Assembly: GCF_000812465.1 (NCBI RefSeq)
Contig: NZ_JWMA01000029.1
Span: 62,001-126,000, forward strand
Direction of reading: 5' to 3'
Origin: Cupriavidus sp. IDO
GTDB taxonomy: Bacteria; Pseudomonadota; Gammaproteobacteria; Burkholderiales; Burkholderiaceae
Length of the DNA stretch: 64,000 nucleotides
Under the pieces are notes generated by a model. That model was not told the origin of the DNA. It worked only from the letters and a program-made list of their open reading frames with translations, and made no database searches. A program made the translations under genes and the position numbers. Below, piece after piece: positions 20,695 to 30,496 of this stretch (positions are counted from its first letter, which is position 1; the number at the start of each line of letters is the position of its first letter).

Positions 20695-21552
20695 ATGTGG
20701 ATCGACACCCACTGCCACCTAGACGCCACCGAGTTCGACCACGACCGCGGCCAGGTCGCCGATGCGGCGACCGCGGCGGGGGTCAGCGGCATCGTGCTGC
20801 CGGCGGTGGCGGTATGGAACTTCGAGGCTGTGCGCGCGCTGGCGCGCCAGGACGAGCGCTGCGTCTACGCGCTCGGCATCCATCCGCTTTGCTCGCCCGG
20901 TGCCGGGCAGGCCGATCTTGACGCGTTGCGCCGGGAAGTTGCCGCCTCGGTCGGCGATCCGCGCTTTGTCGGCGTCGGCGAGATCGGACTCGATTTCTTC
21001 GTGGCCGGGCTCGATGCCGAGCATCAGACCTGGCTGTATGCCGAGCAGCTGAAGATTGCGAGGGAATTCGATCTGCCAGTGCTGCTGCACGTGCGCAAAT
21101 CACAGGATCAGGTCTGCGCGCAACTGCGCAAGGTCGGCGTGAAGCGGGGCATTGCCCATGCCTTCAATGGCAGCCACGAACAGGCCCGCCGATTCCTGGA
21201 GCAGGGCCTGAAGCTGGGTTTCGGCGGCAACCTGACGTTCAGCCGCGCCCGGCAGATCCGCCGGCTGGCAACCGAGCTGCCGCTCGACGCGCTGGTACTG
21301 GAAACCGACGCGCCGGACATTGCCCCCGCCTGGCTGTCCGACGACCAGTTCGGGGAGCAGCACAAGGCGCGCAATACGCCGGCCGAAGTGGCTGGCGTGG
21401 CGCGCGTGCTGGCGGAGTTGCGCGGCCTCGAAGAGGCCGAGCTTGCCACCGCCATGTGGCGCAACTCGGTGGCTGCGCTGCCGCGACTGGCGGCCTTTTC
21501 CGCGATCATGGCGCCTCCCGGCGCCGTCAACACAACCGAAACCAATCCCTGA
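20695..21552 (+). CDS. TatD-family metal-dependent hydrolase
   Basis: A 285-residue TIM-barrel amidohydrolase-related enzyme of the TatD family (3'-5' exonuclease/DNase activity in characterised members). Metal ligands are evident: DTHCHLD at the N-terminus, VGVGEIGLDF near 100, LLHVRKS and HAFNGS in the middle, and LETDAPD near 202. It begins 12 bp after lolD, so it is probably translated from the same message, although Lol and TatD have no known functional link. Which TatD paralogue (TatD, YcfH, YjjV) cannot be stated with certainty. Confidence 0.9.
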   Translation: MWIDTHCHLDATEFDHDRGQVADAATAAGVSGIVLPAVAVWNFEAVRALARQDERCVYALGIHPLCSPGAGQADLDALRREVAASVGDPRFVGVGEIGLDFFVAGLDAEHQTWLYAEQLKIAREFDLPVLLHVRKSQDQVCAQLRKVGVKRGIAHAFNGSHEQARRFLEQGLKLGFGGNLTFSRARQIRRLATELPLDALVLETDAPDIAPAWLSDDQFGEQHKARNTPAEVAGVARVLAELRGLEEAELATAMWRNSVAALPRLAAFSAIMAPPGAVNTTETNP

Positions 21553-21620
21553 CAGGCTGACAAGCTTCCGTCGGGCGTTCGAGGGTAAAAACAGAGCCCT
21601 TTTAGCGTCCGGGAGGCATT

Positions 21621-23964
21621 GTGCGGCTGATCCTGCTGGCTTTTGTCGCCGGCTGCTGGACCTTGCAGCAGAAAGCCGACCTGCCGCCCGCGACAGTCCT
21701 GCGCGTGCTCGCTTGCGTGATTGGCACCTGTGCGCTCTGCCTGGCCGGATGGCGGCGGCGCCTGCCGGTGCGTGCCCTGGCGATAGCGCTGGCATTCGCC
21801 AGCGGCTTCGGCTGGGCCGCCTGGCGCTCGGAGATGCGGATGCACGACTGGCTGGCGCCCACGCTGGAAGCACAGGATCTCGGCGTGCGCGGCGTGGTGT
21901 CGGGACTGCCCGCATGGGGCGTGACGGGTGCTCGCTTTGCTTTCACCATCGAGCATGCCGCAGGCAATCTGCATCTGCCCCCGCGCATTGTGCTGAACTG
22001 GCGCGAGGCGCCGGCTGACCTGCGTCCCGGCCAGCGTTATCGCTTTACGGTCCGCCTGCGGCGGCCGCGCGGACTGGCCAATCCTTATGGGTTCGAATAC
22101 GCGTACTGGCTGCTGGCACAGGGCTACGGCGCCACAGGCTACGTGCGCGCGTCGCGCGAAGGGCCGCAGGAAGCTGTGCACGAACGGCTCGCATGGCGAA
22201 TCGAGGCCCAGCGTGCATCGATACGCGACCACATCCGCGCCGCGCTGCCTGCGGACGCGAAATTCGCGCCGGTGCTGGTGGCGCTCGTCATCGGCGACCA
22301 GCGTGGCATCGATGCGGAGGACTGGCGCCTGTTCACCCGCACCGGCATCGGTCACCTGGTCAGCATTTCAGGACTCCACATCACGATGATCGCCGGCATG
22401 GCGGGAGCGCTGGTGCATCGGGCATGGCGCCATTCCTTCGGGATGGGCCGCGCGATGCGCCGGCCGTTGCCGCTGTGGCTGCCGGCAAAGCGTGTGGCGC
22501 TGATCGGGGCTGTCCTGACGGCGCTGGCATACGGGCTGCTCGCGGGCCTGCAAATACCGGCGCTGCGAACGGTGGCGATGCTCTCCGTGGCAGCACTGGC
22601 GGTCTGGAGCGGGCGCACGCCGCCGGCGTCGATGGTGCTGGCGTGGGCTGCGTTCGTTGCCATGGTGCTGGATCCGTGGGCCGTGATGGCGCCCGGGTTC
22701 TGGCTGTCCTTTGGAGCGGTGGCGGTGATCTTCCTGGCGGCCGGGCGGGAGGAGGCGGTAACAGGCTGGTGGCAGCGGTTCGGCGCAACGCTGGCCGCTG
22801 CCGCACGGACGCAGTGGGCGGTCACGATCGGGCTGGTGCCGCTGACCTTGTTGTTGTTCCGGCAGGTCTCGGTCGTCTCGCCGCTGGCGAATGCGCTGGC
22901 CATCCCGGTCGTCAGCCTGCTGGTCACGCCACTCGCGTTGCTCGGGGCGGTCATTCCAGTCGCCGTCGCGGGGCCACTACTTGGCATCGCCCATCAACTG
23001 ATGGTGTGGCTGGTGGCAGCCATCGGTTGGCTGTCCGAGCCGTCATGGGCAGTCTGGGAGGCCGCCCGCGCGGGCTGGCTGGCGACTGTACTTGCAGCGG
23101 CGGGCGTGCTGATCCTCCTCGCTCCGGCAGCGTTCGGGGCCCGCATGCGGGTGCATGGCTTGCTGCTGGTGCTGCCGATGCTGGTGGCCAGCGGCGATGA
23201 TGGTGCGGACGCGCTCCCACGCCTTGCTGTATGACGCCGGGCCGGCCTATGCGTCGGGCGCCAGCGCCGGCGGCCAGGTTATCGTGCCGTACCTGCGCGG
23301 CGCCGGGGTGCGCTATCTGGACCGCGTGATGGTCAGCCATGAGGACATCGACCATGCCGGCGGCATGCCTGATGTCCTTGCCATGGTGCAGGCGGGGGAG
23401 CGGTCCACGGCCGCGCCCCCGTATCACCCGCTGCTCGGAAAGGCCGCAGGCGAATGGCAGCCGTGTGCGGACGGTCAGGAGTGGGAGTGGGACGGCGTGC
23501 GCTTTGCGCTGCTGCATCCTGCCGCGGAGCAGTCGCAGGATGAGACGATTGCCAGCAACGCGCGCAGCTGCGTGCTGCGTGTGGCAACCGGCAGCCGCAG
23601 CCTGTTGCTGACTGGCGATATCGGCCGCGCGGAAGAGCGGGAACTGGTGGATCGCTTGTCGCCGGAGGCCGTGCGCGCAGACTTCCTGCTGGTGCCGCAC
23701 CATGGCAGCGGTACATCGTCGAGCGCAGCGCTTCTGGCCGCGGTTCGGCCTGATGCCGCAGTGTTCCAGCTCGGGCACGGCAACCGCTATCGGCATCCGC
23801 GCGCTGACGTATGGGAGAGCTACGGCCGCGCCGGCATCCTGCGCTACCGGACTGACGAAACCGGCGCGGTCACCATGGCCACGCGCGGCGATGGCTACAC
23901 GCTGTCGGCATTCCGGCAGGCGGAGCCGCGTTACTGGCGCGACCGCCCGCCGGCGCCACGCTAA
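21621..23964 (+). pseudogene. comEC: comEC/rec2 DNA-uptake channel gene, broken between its membrane and beta-lactamase-like parts
   Basis: ComEC forms the inner-membrane channel for transforming DNA. The first 520 or so codons (GTG 21621 after GGGAGG, to about 23190) encode the N-terminal DUF4131 part and the competence domain with many membrane helices (for example VSISGLHITMIAGMAGALVH). This frame ends at a stop at 23232-23234. The remainder (VRTRSHALLYDAGPAYASG...VSHEDIDHAGGM...VPHHGSG, to 23964) is the metallo-beta-lactamase-like C-terminal domain, but in another frame. The strand that normally carries the DVGQG motif, about 20 residues between LPMLVA and VRTRSH, is absent. An out-of-frame small deletion near 23190-23205, or an assembly error, explains this. 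As it reads, no full-length ComEC is made. Confidence 0.8.
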
Positions 23965-24881
23965 CGGGTGGAGGCCTTGCCGTTGCGCTTGCCAGCCGGG
24001 ACATTGGCCGGGGCGTCATCGGGCGAAGCGGGGCGGGTGGGCTCCGCACCTGCGATGCGGCGCTCGCGCAAATGGGCCTTGGCGCGCTGCAGGCCTGCCG
24101 AGACTGTATCGGCACGTTCGAGCGCCACGCCCGCGGCAAGCACGTCGCCAAGCACGAGATGGCTGATGCGCGAGGTCATCGGCGTGTAGACCTCGCTGTC
24201 TTCCTCGACATCGGAAAACACGCAGACGTCCGCCAGTTTCGCCAGCGGCGATCCGCTGTGCGTCAGCGCCAGCACGCTGGCGCCGCTCGCGCGTGCCAGG
24301 GTGGCGGCGGTCAGCATGTCCCACGTGCGGCCGCTGTTGGAGATCAGCACGGCCACGTCGCCCGGTCCGAGCAGGGCCGCCGACATGCTGAACACGTGCG
24401 AGTCGGAGTAGGCCACGGTCGGCATGCCCAGCCGGAAGAACTTGTGCTGGATATCGAGCGCGACGATGCCGGAGTTGCCGCAGCCGTAGAACTCGATGCG
24501 CCGTGCGCGGGCCAGCAGCTGGATGCCGTGCTCGATCTGGTCGGCCGACAGCGCGTTGCGCACGCTCATGAGGGTGGCGATGGTGCGGTCGAAGACCTTG
24601 CCTGCGATGTCCGCAGGGCGGTCGTCCGCTTTCACGTCCTGATGCACGAACGGCGTGCCGCCGCCGACGTTCTGCGCAAACTGCAGCTTGAATTCACGAA
24701 AGCCGTCATAGCCGAGCGCCGCGCAGAAGCGGGCGATGGTCGGCTGCGAGACGCCGGCGCGCTCGGCCAGTTCCGGCATCGACAGCCGGATCACGCTCGC
24801 GCCATGCCGGGCAACGTAGTCGGCCAGGCGACGTTCGGACGGGCGGAGCGAGTCGTAGACGGCAAGGATTCTTTCGCGCAT
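23961..24881 (-). CDS. hexR: HexR-type transcriptional regulator (RpiR family)
   Basis: A 306-residue regulator of glucose/Entner-Doudoroff metabolism. The N-terminal HTH_6 domain (about 1-77; [28 protein letters not shown]) binds DNA. The SIS domain (about 120-260; [23 protein letters not shown], then [12 protein letters not shown]) binds the inducer, which in studied HexR proteins is 2-keto-3-deoxy-6-phosphogluconate. An extra Pro/Ala/Lys tail follows. It is divergent from edd-gntK, with two palindromic operators between them, so it probably represses both itself and edd. Its stop codon overlaps that of the convergent comEC reading frame. Confidence 0.93.
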   Translation of the reverse strand: MRERILAVYDSLRPSERRLADYVARHGASVIRLSMPELAERAGVSQPTIARFCAALGYDGFREFKLQFAQNVGGGTPFVHQDVKADDRPADIAGKVFDRTIATLMSVRNALSADQIEHGIQLLARARRIEFYGCGNSGIVALDIQHKFFRLGMPTVAYSDSHVFSMSAALLGPGDVAVLISNSGRTWDMLTAATLARASGASVLALTHSGSPLAKLADVCVFSDVEEDSEVYTPMTSRISHLVLGDVLAAGVALERADTVSAGLQRAKAHLRERRIAGAEPTRPASPDDAPANVPAGKRNGKASTR

Positions 24882-24918
24882 GGCTGAGGGGCTTTCGGTC
24901 GGGTCAGGATATCTGGCT

Positions 24919-24935
24919 GTGTAGATATTCTACAC
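24919..24935. promoter_or_regulatory. HexR operator near hexR
   Basis: The perfect 17-bp palindrome GTGTAGATATTCTACAC fits the published HexR pattern TGTA-R-T-N-A-Y-TACA-like half sites. It is 38 bp upstream of the hexR start, consistent with autoregulation. Identity is inferred from the motif and neighbouring gene. Confidence 0.85.
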
Positions 24936-25053
24936 ATGGCGCGAACGAATCTTGATGGTTCTAGTGGCTGACGGCAGCTAGGGATTCCCCTTATTTGTGC
25001 CTTTTTATAGGTTTTGTGACGTTGCGGGTGATCGTCTTTTTGCTGGTCATCGT

Positions 25054-25074
25054 TATAATGTAGAAAATCTACAT
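25054..25074 (+). promoter_or_regulatory. edd promoter -10 with overlapping HexR operator
   Basis: A consensus -10 TATAAT at 25054-25059 runs directly into a perfect 17-bp palindrome at 25058-25074 (ATGTAGAAAATCTACAT), which shares its TGTAGA/TCTACA arms with the site at 24919. The operator would cover the transcription start, so HexR binding should block edd-gntK transcription. No good -35 is visible. Confidence 0.85.
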
Positions 25075-25120
25075 ATCCGGGTGCGCAAATCGCCCCGCAG
25101 CCCACAAGGAACGTCCAGCC

Positions 25121-27016
25121 ATGCCCAATGCCGTCCATGCCGACATCCTCGCTGTCACGCAACGTATAGCCGAGCGCAGCCGCGCCAGCCGCAGCGCCTA
25201 CCTGGCGCGCTGCGAGCGGGCGCAGGCAGAGCTCGGGCCGCTGCGCGGCCTGTCCTGCGCGAACCTGGCGCATGGCTTTGCCGCGCTGCCGTCGAACGAC
25301 AAGCTGAAGCTGCGCGTGGAGCATGCCCTCAACCTCGGCATCGTGACTGCCTACAACGACATGCTCTCGGCGCACCAGCCATATGAGCGCTACCCGGGTG
25401 TGATCCGCGAAGCGGCCCGCGCTGCCGGCGCGGTGGCGCAGGTGGCCGGAGGCGTGCCGGCGATGTGCGATGGCATCACGCAGGGCAACGCCGGCATGGA
25501 GCTGTCGCTATTCTCGCGCGACGCCATTGCGATGAGCACCGCGGTGGCGCTGTCGCACAACACCTTCGATGCCGCGGTGATGCTGGGCGTGTGCGACAAG
25601 ATCGTGCCGGGCCTGCTGATGGGCGCGCTGCAGTTCGGCCACCTGCCGGTGGTGTTCGTACCGGCCGGGCCGATGGCGACGGGCCTGTCCAACAAGGAGA
25701 AGGCGCGCGTGCGCCAGCTCTACGCGACCGGGCAGGTCGGGCGCGATGCGCTGCTGGAAGCCGAGTGCGAGGCCTATCACGGCGCCGGCACCTGCACCTT
25801 CTACGGTACGGCCAACAGCAACCAGTTCCTGATGGAAATCATGGGGCTGCACCTTCCGGGCGCGGCCTTCGTGCATCCGGACAGCGGGCTGCGCGATGCG
25901 CTGACCGTCGCGGCGGCGCGGCGCGCCCTGGAGCTGACGGCGCGCGGCGGGGAATACCTGCCGCTGGCGCGCATCGTCGATGAACGCGCCGTCGTCAACG
26001 CCATGGTCGGCCTGCTGGCGACCGGCGGCTCCACCAACCACACCATCCACCTGGTGGCGATGGCGCGCGCAGCGGGCATCGTCATCGACTGGAATGACTT
26101 CGACCAGCTGTCGCGCATCACGCCGCTGCTGGCGCGGGTCTATCCGAACGGATCGGCCGACGTGAATCATTTCCATGCCGCGGGCGGCGCGGGCTATGTC
26201 ATCGGCGAACTGCTGGATGCCGGGCTGCTGCACGAAGACGTGCAGACCGTGGCCGGTCCAGGCCTGGCCCGCTATACGCAGGAGCCGGTGATGACCGGCG
26301 GCGTGCTGCGCTGGCGCGCGGGCGCCGAGACCAGCGGCGACGCCCAGGTGCTGGCCACGGCCGCCGAGCCGTTTTCCCCCGAAGGCGGCCTGCGGCTGAT
26401 GCAGGGCAATCTCGGTCGCGGCGTGATCAAGGTGTCGGCGGTGGCCGACGAGCACCGCTTCGTCGAGGCGCCAGCCCGTGTATTCGATTCGCAGGAGGCG
26501 CTGCAGAGGGCCTTCGATGCCGGCGAGCTGAACCGTGACCTGATCGCCGTGGTGCGCTTCCAGGGGCCGAACGCCAACGGCATGCCCGAGTTGCACCGCC
26601 TGACGCCCGTGCTGGGCGCCCTGCAGGACGCCGGCCACAAGGTTGCGCTGGTGACGGACGGGCGCATGTCCGGTGCCTCGGGCAAGGTGCCGGCCGTGAT
26701 CCACGTCGGCCCCGAGGCGCTTGCCGGCGGCCCGCTGGCGCGCGTGCGCGACGGCGACCTGGTTCGTGTCGACGCGGTCGCGGGAACCCTCGAATGGCTG
26801 GGCGATCCGGCCGAATTCGATGCGCGCACGGCCGCCCAGGCGCCGGCGGACGATTTCGCCGCGTTCAGCGTAGGCCGGGGCCTGTTCGGGCTGTTCCGCC
26901 GCCACGCGCGCGTCGCGGAAGAGGGGGGCAGCGCACTCGACCTGTCGGAGGCGGACGCCGCCGGCCCGGCCGGTGCTGCCAAGCCTGTCGCAACCGCGCA
27001 ATCCGTCGCACAATAG
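25121..27016 (+). CDS. edd: Phosphogluconate dehydratase (Entner-Doudoroff)
   Basis: A 631-residue IlvD/Edd-family [4Fe-4S] dehydratase converting 6-phosphogluconate to 2-keto-3-deoxy-6-phosphogluconate. Conserved parts: [17 protein letters not shown] near 75-90, [20 protein letters not shown] near 110-128, [12 protein letters not shown], the [14 protein letters not shown] motif, and [13 protein letters not shown]. Cluster cysteines lie in MCDG and GTCTF, with another in GVCDK. AAGGAACG precedes ATG 25121. It is followed after 137 bp by gntK, giving a gluconate to KDPG route. The eda aldolase is not in the window. Confidence 0.96.
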   Translation: MPNAVHADILAVTQRIAERSRASRSAYLARCERAQAELGPLRGLSCANLAHGFAALPSNDKLKLRVEHALNLGIVTAYNDMLSAHQPYERYPGVIREAARAAGAVAQVAGGVPAMCDGITQGNAGMELSLFSRDAIAMSTAVALSHNTFDAAVMLGVCDKIVPGLLMGALQFGHLPVVFVPAGPMATGLSNKEKARVRQLYATGQVGRDALLEAECEAYHGAGTCTFYGTANSNQFLMEIMGLHLPGAAFVHPDSGLRDALTVAAARRALELTARGGEYLPLARIVDERAVVNAMVGLLATGGSTNHTIHLVAMARAAGIVIDWNDFDQLSRITPLLARVYPNGSADVNHFHAAGGAGYVIGELLDAGLLHEDVQTVAGPGLARYTQEPVMTGGVLRWRAGAETSGDAQVLATAAEPFSPEGGLRLMQGNLGRGVIKVSAVADEHRFVEAPARVFDSQEALQRAFDAGELNRDLIAVVRFQGPNANGMPELHRLTPVLGALQDAGHKVALVTDGRMSGASGKVPAVIHVGPEALAGGPLARVRDGDLVRVDAVAGTLEWLGDPAEFDARTAAQAPADDFAAFSVGRGLFGLFRRHARVAEEGGSALDLSEADAAGPAGAAKPVATAQSVAQ

Positions 27017-27153
27017 CCAGGCCAGAAGCCGATTTTCCCGAGATTTCCCCGCCGGGCGGCAGGCCGCCCCGGGGCACCTTCGCGCCGCCAGCCGGCGCGG
27101 GGCTACCGACAAGGATGGCAACACCATCCGATACCGAGATCGATGGAGCAGAC

Positions 27154-27657
27154 ATGATCTATATCCTGATGGGCGTTTCCGGCAGCGGCAAGACCACGGT
27201 TGGCCAGATGCTGGCGCAACGCCTGGGCTGCGGCTTTCATGACGCAGACGAATTCCACAGTGCCGCCAACAAGGCCAAGATGCACGCGGGCACCCCGCTG
27301 ACCGATGAAGACCGCTGGCCCTGGCTGGCTGCCATGCGCGCCGCCATCGATGCGGCCAGGGCGGAGGGCCGCACCCATATCTTTACCTGCTCGGCCCTGC
27401 GCCAGGCCTATCGCGACCGCCTGACCCCGCCCGACGGCGGCGTGACCTTCGTCTACATGAAGGGCGACGCTTCGGTGATCGGCGCTCGGCTGTCGGCCCG
27501 CACCGACCACTTCTTCAATCCGGCCCTGCTCCAGAGCCAGTTCGAGACGCTGGAGGAGCCGCGCGGCGCGCTGGTGCTGGACATCCGCCAGACGCCTGAG
27601 GCGCTGGTCCAGACGATCCTGCGCGCGGGCGCGCAGGAGGGGGCCGCCGCCCGCTGA
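27154..27657 (+). CDS. gntK: Gluconokinase (thermoresistant GntK/IdnK type)
   Basis: A 167-residue P-loop kinase that phosphorylates gluconate to 6-phosphogluconate, the substrate of the upstream Edd. The P-loop is GVSGSGKTTV (residues 8-17), followed by DADEFHSAANKAKMHAGTPLTDEDRWPWL, the family signature, and CSALRQAYRDRL. I chose ATG 27154 because GGAG lies just before it and the protein then begins MIYILMGVSG, as homologues do. An in-frame ATG at 27115 would add 13 residues. Confidence 0.94.
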   Translation: MIYILMGVSGSGKTTVGQMLAQRLGCGFHDADEFHSAANKAKMHAGTPLTDEDRWPWLAAMRAAIDAARAEGRTHIFTCSALRQAYRDRLTPPDGGVTFVYMKGDASVIGARLSARTDHFFNPALLQSQFETLEEPRGALVLDIRQTPEALVQTILRAGAQEGAAAR

Positions 27658-27951
27658 GATTCGCGGCGGCATGCCTCGGCGGGCGTGCCGCACCGCCGCA
27701 TATCCCTTCCTCCGGATGTGCGCTGGCAAACATCTTGCTTGACGACTTCCGGTGTCCGGAGAGCCAGCACACTTGCGGCTTTCTACGGCACAGGTATGCT
27801 GAAAGGGCCAGTAACTCGACAGCATCGGTGCAACAGCCTCGCTCCGGCGGGTTTGTGCCCGGTGCACTTGGGGCAGTACAGCCAAGGCAAAACAGGGCGG
27901 CCAGTCCGTCGTTTGGCGGCAGGGCGCCCATTTCATGGAGGAACGGCCATC
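27658..27951. promoter_or_regulatory. 294-bp gap before the Anbu operon with a candidate promoter
   Basis: No gene is supported here. A candidate sigma70 promoter is TTGCGG at 27773-27778, a 16-bp spacer, and TATGCT at 27795-27800, which would give a leader of about 145 nt before the ATP-grasp gene. The match is moderate and other starts are possible. I see no clear terminator for gntK. Confidence 0.35.
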
Positions 27952-29427
27952 ATGGCGGCGCGGTTTTTCGACGAGATGCTGGATTGGCGGGGTGACGCTG
28001 CGGCGGCGGTCATCCAGGCGGGACAGGCTTTGCCGGACGGCGCGGTGCGCGCGCACTACCGGCATTTCGCGGACTGGCTGGCGAGACAGTCCGACAGCAC
28101 GATGGGGAACAAGCGCGCCGAAGCGGACCTGATCTTCCGGCGCGTGGGCATTACCTTTGCCGTCTACGGCGACAAGGACGAGTCCAACAGCGGCACCGAG
28201 CGGACCATCCCGTTCGACGTGATTCCGCGCATCTTCCCGGCCAGCGAGTGGGCGACGCTGGAAAAAGGCCTGCGGCAGCGCGTCGCGGCGCTCAACCGCT
28301 TTATCCACGATATCTACCACGGCCAGGACATCATCCGCGCCGGCGTGATTCCGCCCGACCAGATCTACAACAACGCCCAGTACCGGCCGGAGATGCTCGG
28401 CATCGACGTGCCGCGCGACATCTATGCCCATGTGGCAGGCATCGACGTCGTGCGCGCGGGCGAGGGCGAGTTCTACGTGCTGGAAGACAACCTGCGCGTG
28501 CCCTCGGGCGTGTCGTACATGCTGGAAAACCGCAAGATGATGATGCGGTTGTTCCCGGACCTGTTCGCGCGCAACCGCGTCGCGCCGGTCGCGCATTATC
28601 CCGACCTGCTGCTCGACATGCTGCGTGGCGTCTCGCCGCAGGCCATCGCCGATCCGACGGTGGTGGTGCTCACGCCCGGCATGTACAACTCGGCGTACTT
28701 CGAGCACGCCTTCCTGGCGCAGCAGATGGGCGTGGAGCTGGTCGAAGGCAGCGACCTCTTCGTGGAGGACGACCACCTGTACATGCGTACCACGCAAGGT
28801 CCGCAGCGCATCGACGTGATCTATCGCCGCGTCGATGACGACTTCCTCGATCCTCTCGTCTTCCGCCCGGATTCGGCGCTGGGCGCGGCCGGGCTGCTGT
28901 CGGTCTACCGGGCCGGCAACGTGACGATCAGCAATGCCATCGGTACCGGCGTTGCCGATGACAAGTCGATCTACCCGTACGTGCCGGACATGATCCGCTT
29001 CTACCTCGGCGAGGAAGCCATCCTGAACAACGTCCCCACCTATATGTGCCGGCGCCCGGACGACCTGCAGTACGTGCTCGACCATATGGAAGACCTGGTG
29101 GTCAAGGAAACGCACGGTGCCGGCGGCTACGGCATGCTGGTCGGGCCAGCGGCCACGCGCGCCGAGATCGAGGCCTTCCGCGAGGTGGTCAAGACCCGGC
29201 CCGAGCAGTACATCGCACAGCCCACGCTGGCGCTGTCGACGTGCCCTACCTACGTCGAGTCCGGCATTGCGCCGCGCCATATCGACCTGCGGCCGTTCGT
29301 GTTGTCGGGCAAGGAGGTGCGGATGGTGCCGGGCGGGCTCACGCGCGTGGCCTTGCGCGAAGGCTCGCTGGTGGTGAATTCCTCGCAAGGGGGCGGCACC
29401 AAGGATACGTGGGTGCTGGAACGATGA
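27952..29427 (+). CDS. Circularly permuted ATP-grasp type 2 protein of the Anbu operon
   Basis: A 491-residue protein of the circularly permuted ATP-grasp family (COG2308, CP_ATPgrasp). Motifs typical of the family: FRRVGITFAVYGDKDESNSGTERTIPFDVIPRI near 60-95, EGEFYVLEDNLRVPSGVSYMLENRKMM near 180-205, and the C-terminal VVKETHGAGGYGMLVGP near 380-400 with its Gly-rich nucleotide loop. Such enzymes are predicted to form amide bonds, possibly ligating amino acids to a peptide or small acceptor; no substrate is established. ATG 27952 follows GGAGGA. First of four genes with conserved neighbourhood; the alpha-E gene begins 52 bp later. Confidence 0.9.
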   Translation: MAARFFDEMLDWRGDAAAAVIQAGQALPDGAVRAHYRHFADWLARQSDSTMGNKRAEADLIFRRVGITFAVYGDKDESNSGTERTIPFDVIPRIFPASEWATLEKGLRQRVAALNRFIHDIYHGQDIIRAGVIPPDQIYNNAQYRPEMLGIDVPRDIYAHVAGIDVVRAGEGEFYVLEDNLRVPSGVSYMLENRKMMMRLFPDLFARNRVAPVAHYPDLLLDMLRGVSPQAIADPTVVVLTPGMYNSAYFEHAFLAQQMGVELVEGSDLFVEDDHLYMRTTQGPQRIDVIYRRVDDDFLDPLVFRPDSALGAAGLLSVYRAGNVTISNAIGTGVADDKSIYPYVPDMIRFYLGEEAILNNVPTYMCRRPDDLQYVLDHMEDLVVKETHGAGGYGMLVGPAATRAEIEAFREVVKTRPEQYIAQPTLALSTCPTYVESGIAPRHIDLRPFVLSGKEVRMVPGGLTRVALREGSLVVNSSQGGGTKDTWVLER

Positions 29428-29479
29428 GCGGCTCGGATATGCACGAGCAAGGGACCAGTCCGCTGCGAGGAGAACCATC

Positions 29480-30433
29480 ATGCTGAGCCGTACCGCCGAC
29501 CATCTGTTCTGGATGGCGCGCTATACCGAGCGCGCAGAGAACACCGCGCGCATGCTCGACGTCAACTACCAGACCTCGCTGCTGCCGCAGTCCGCCGAGG
29601 TGGCGGAGCAGGCCTGGTGGGCCATGCTCGATATCTCGGAGCTGACCGCGGCGTTCGACCACAAGTACGGGCTGCTGTCGCGCGACGACGTGATCGACTT
29701 CATGGTGCGCGACATGACCAATGTGTCGTCGATCATGAGTTGCCTGCGCGCGGCCCGCGAGAACGCGCGCGCGGTGCGCGGCTCGCTGACCACGGAGGTG
29801 TGGGAAACGGTCAATACGACGTGGCTGGAAGTCCAGCGCATGATCGCCGACGGCGTGCTGCAGGAAGATCCGTCGCGCTTCTTCGAGTGGGTCAAGTTCC
29901 GCTCTCACCTGGCGCGCGGCGTGCAGTTCGGCACCATGCTCAAGGACGACGCCTTCCACTTCATGCGGCTGGGCACGTTCCTCGAGCGCGCCGACAATAC
30001 CGCGCGGATCCTGGACGTGAAATTCCAGACGTCGGGCTCGGACGACAGTGATGCCAACCGCGAGCAGAACGACTTCTACCACTGGGCGGCGGTATTGCGC
30101 TCGGTGTCGGGATTCGAGGTCTACCGCAAGGTCTATCGCGCGGTGATCACGCCGCAGCGGGTGGCTGAACTGCTGATCCTGCGGCCGGACATGCCGCGCT
30201 CGCTGGTGTCGAGCATGGACGAGGTGGTGGCCATCCTGGGGCTGGTGAGAAACCAGCAGTCGTCGGAGACGGAGCGGCAGGCTGGTAAACTCCACGCCGA
30301 CCTGAAATACGCGCGCATCGACGACATTTTTGCCGTCGGGCTGCACGCCTACCTGACCAGCTTCCTGGAGCGCATCGGCGACCTCGGCAATGGCATCAGC
30401 CGGGACTTCCTCGTACCGCTGCTGGCAGCCTAG
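29480..30433 (+). CDS. Alpha-E domain-containing protein
   Basis: A 317-residue all-helical protein of the alpha-E family (COG2307, DUF403). It begins with the family signature MLSRTADHLFWMARYTERAENTARMLDV and later has GTFLERADNTARILDVKF. A predicted-function literature places it as a partner of the ATP-grasp protein, and the two are sometimes fused. No catalytic residues are known. AGGAGAA lies seven bases before ATG 29480. Second gene of the Anbu operon. Confidence 0.92.
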   Translation: MLSRTADHLFWMARYTERAENTARMLDVNYQTSLLPQSAEVAEQAWWAMLDISELTAAFDHKYGLLSRDDVIDFMVRDMTNVSSIMSCLRAARENARAVRGSLTTEVWETVNTTWLEVQRMIADGVLQEDPSRFFEWVKFRSHLARGVQFGTMLKDDAFHFMRLGTFLERADNTARILDVKFQTSGSDDSDANREQNDFYHWAAVLRSVSGFEVYRKVYRAVITPQRVAELLILRPDMPRSLVSSMDEVVAILGLVRNQQSSETERQAGKLHADLKYARIDDIFAVGLHAYLTSFLERIGDLGNGISRDFLVPLLAA

Positions 30434-30496
30434 CATGACGCCCCTGGCCGCCAGGGGCGTCATGTGCTGCAGCCGCCGCCGCGGCCTCCCGATACC

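Noticed and set aside
23961..23964. Overlapping convergent stops (comEC/hexR; also DUF455/acyl-CoA synthetase at 41293-41296) as a functional antisense signal
   Set aside because: CTAA/CTAG naturally encodes a stop on both strands; this is an economical gene end and by itself not evidence of regulation.
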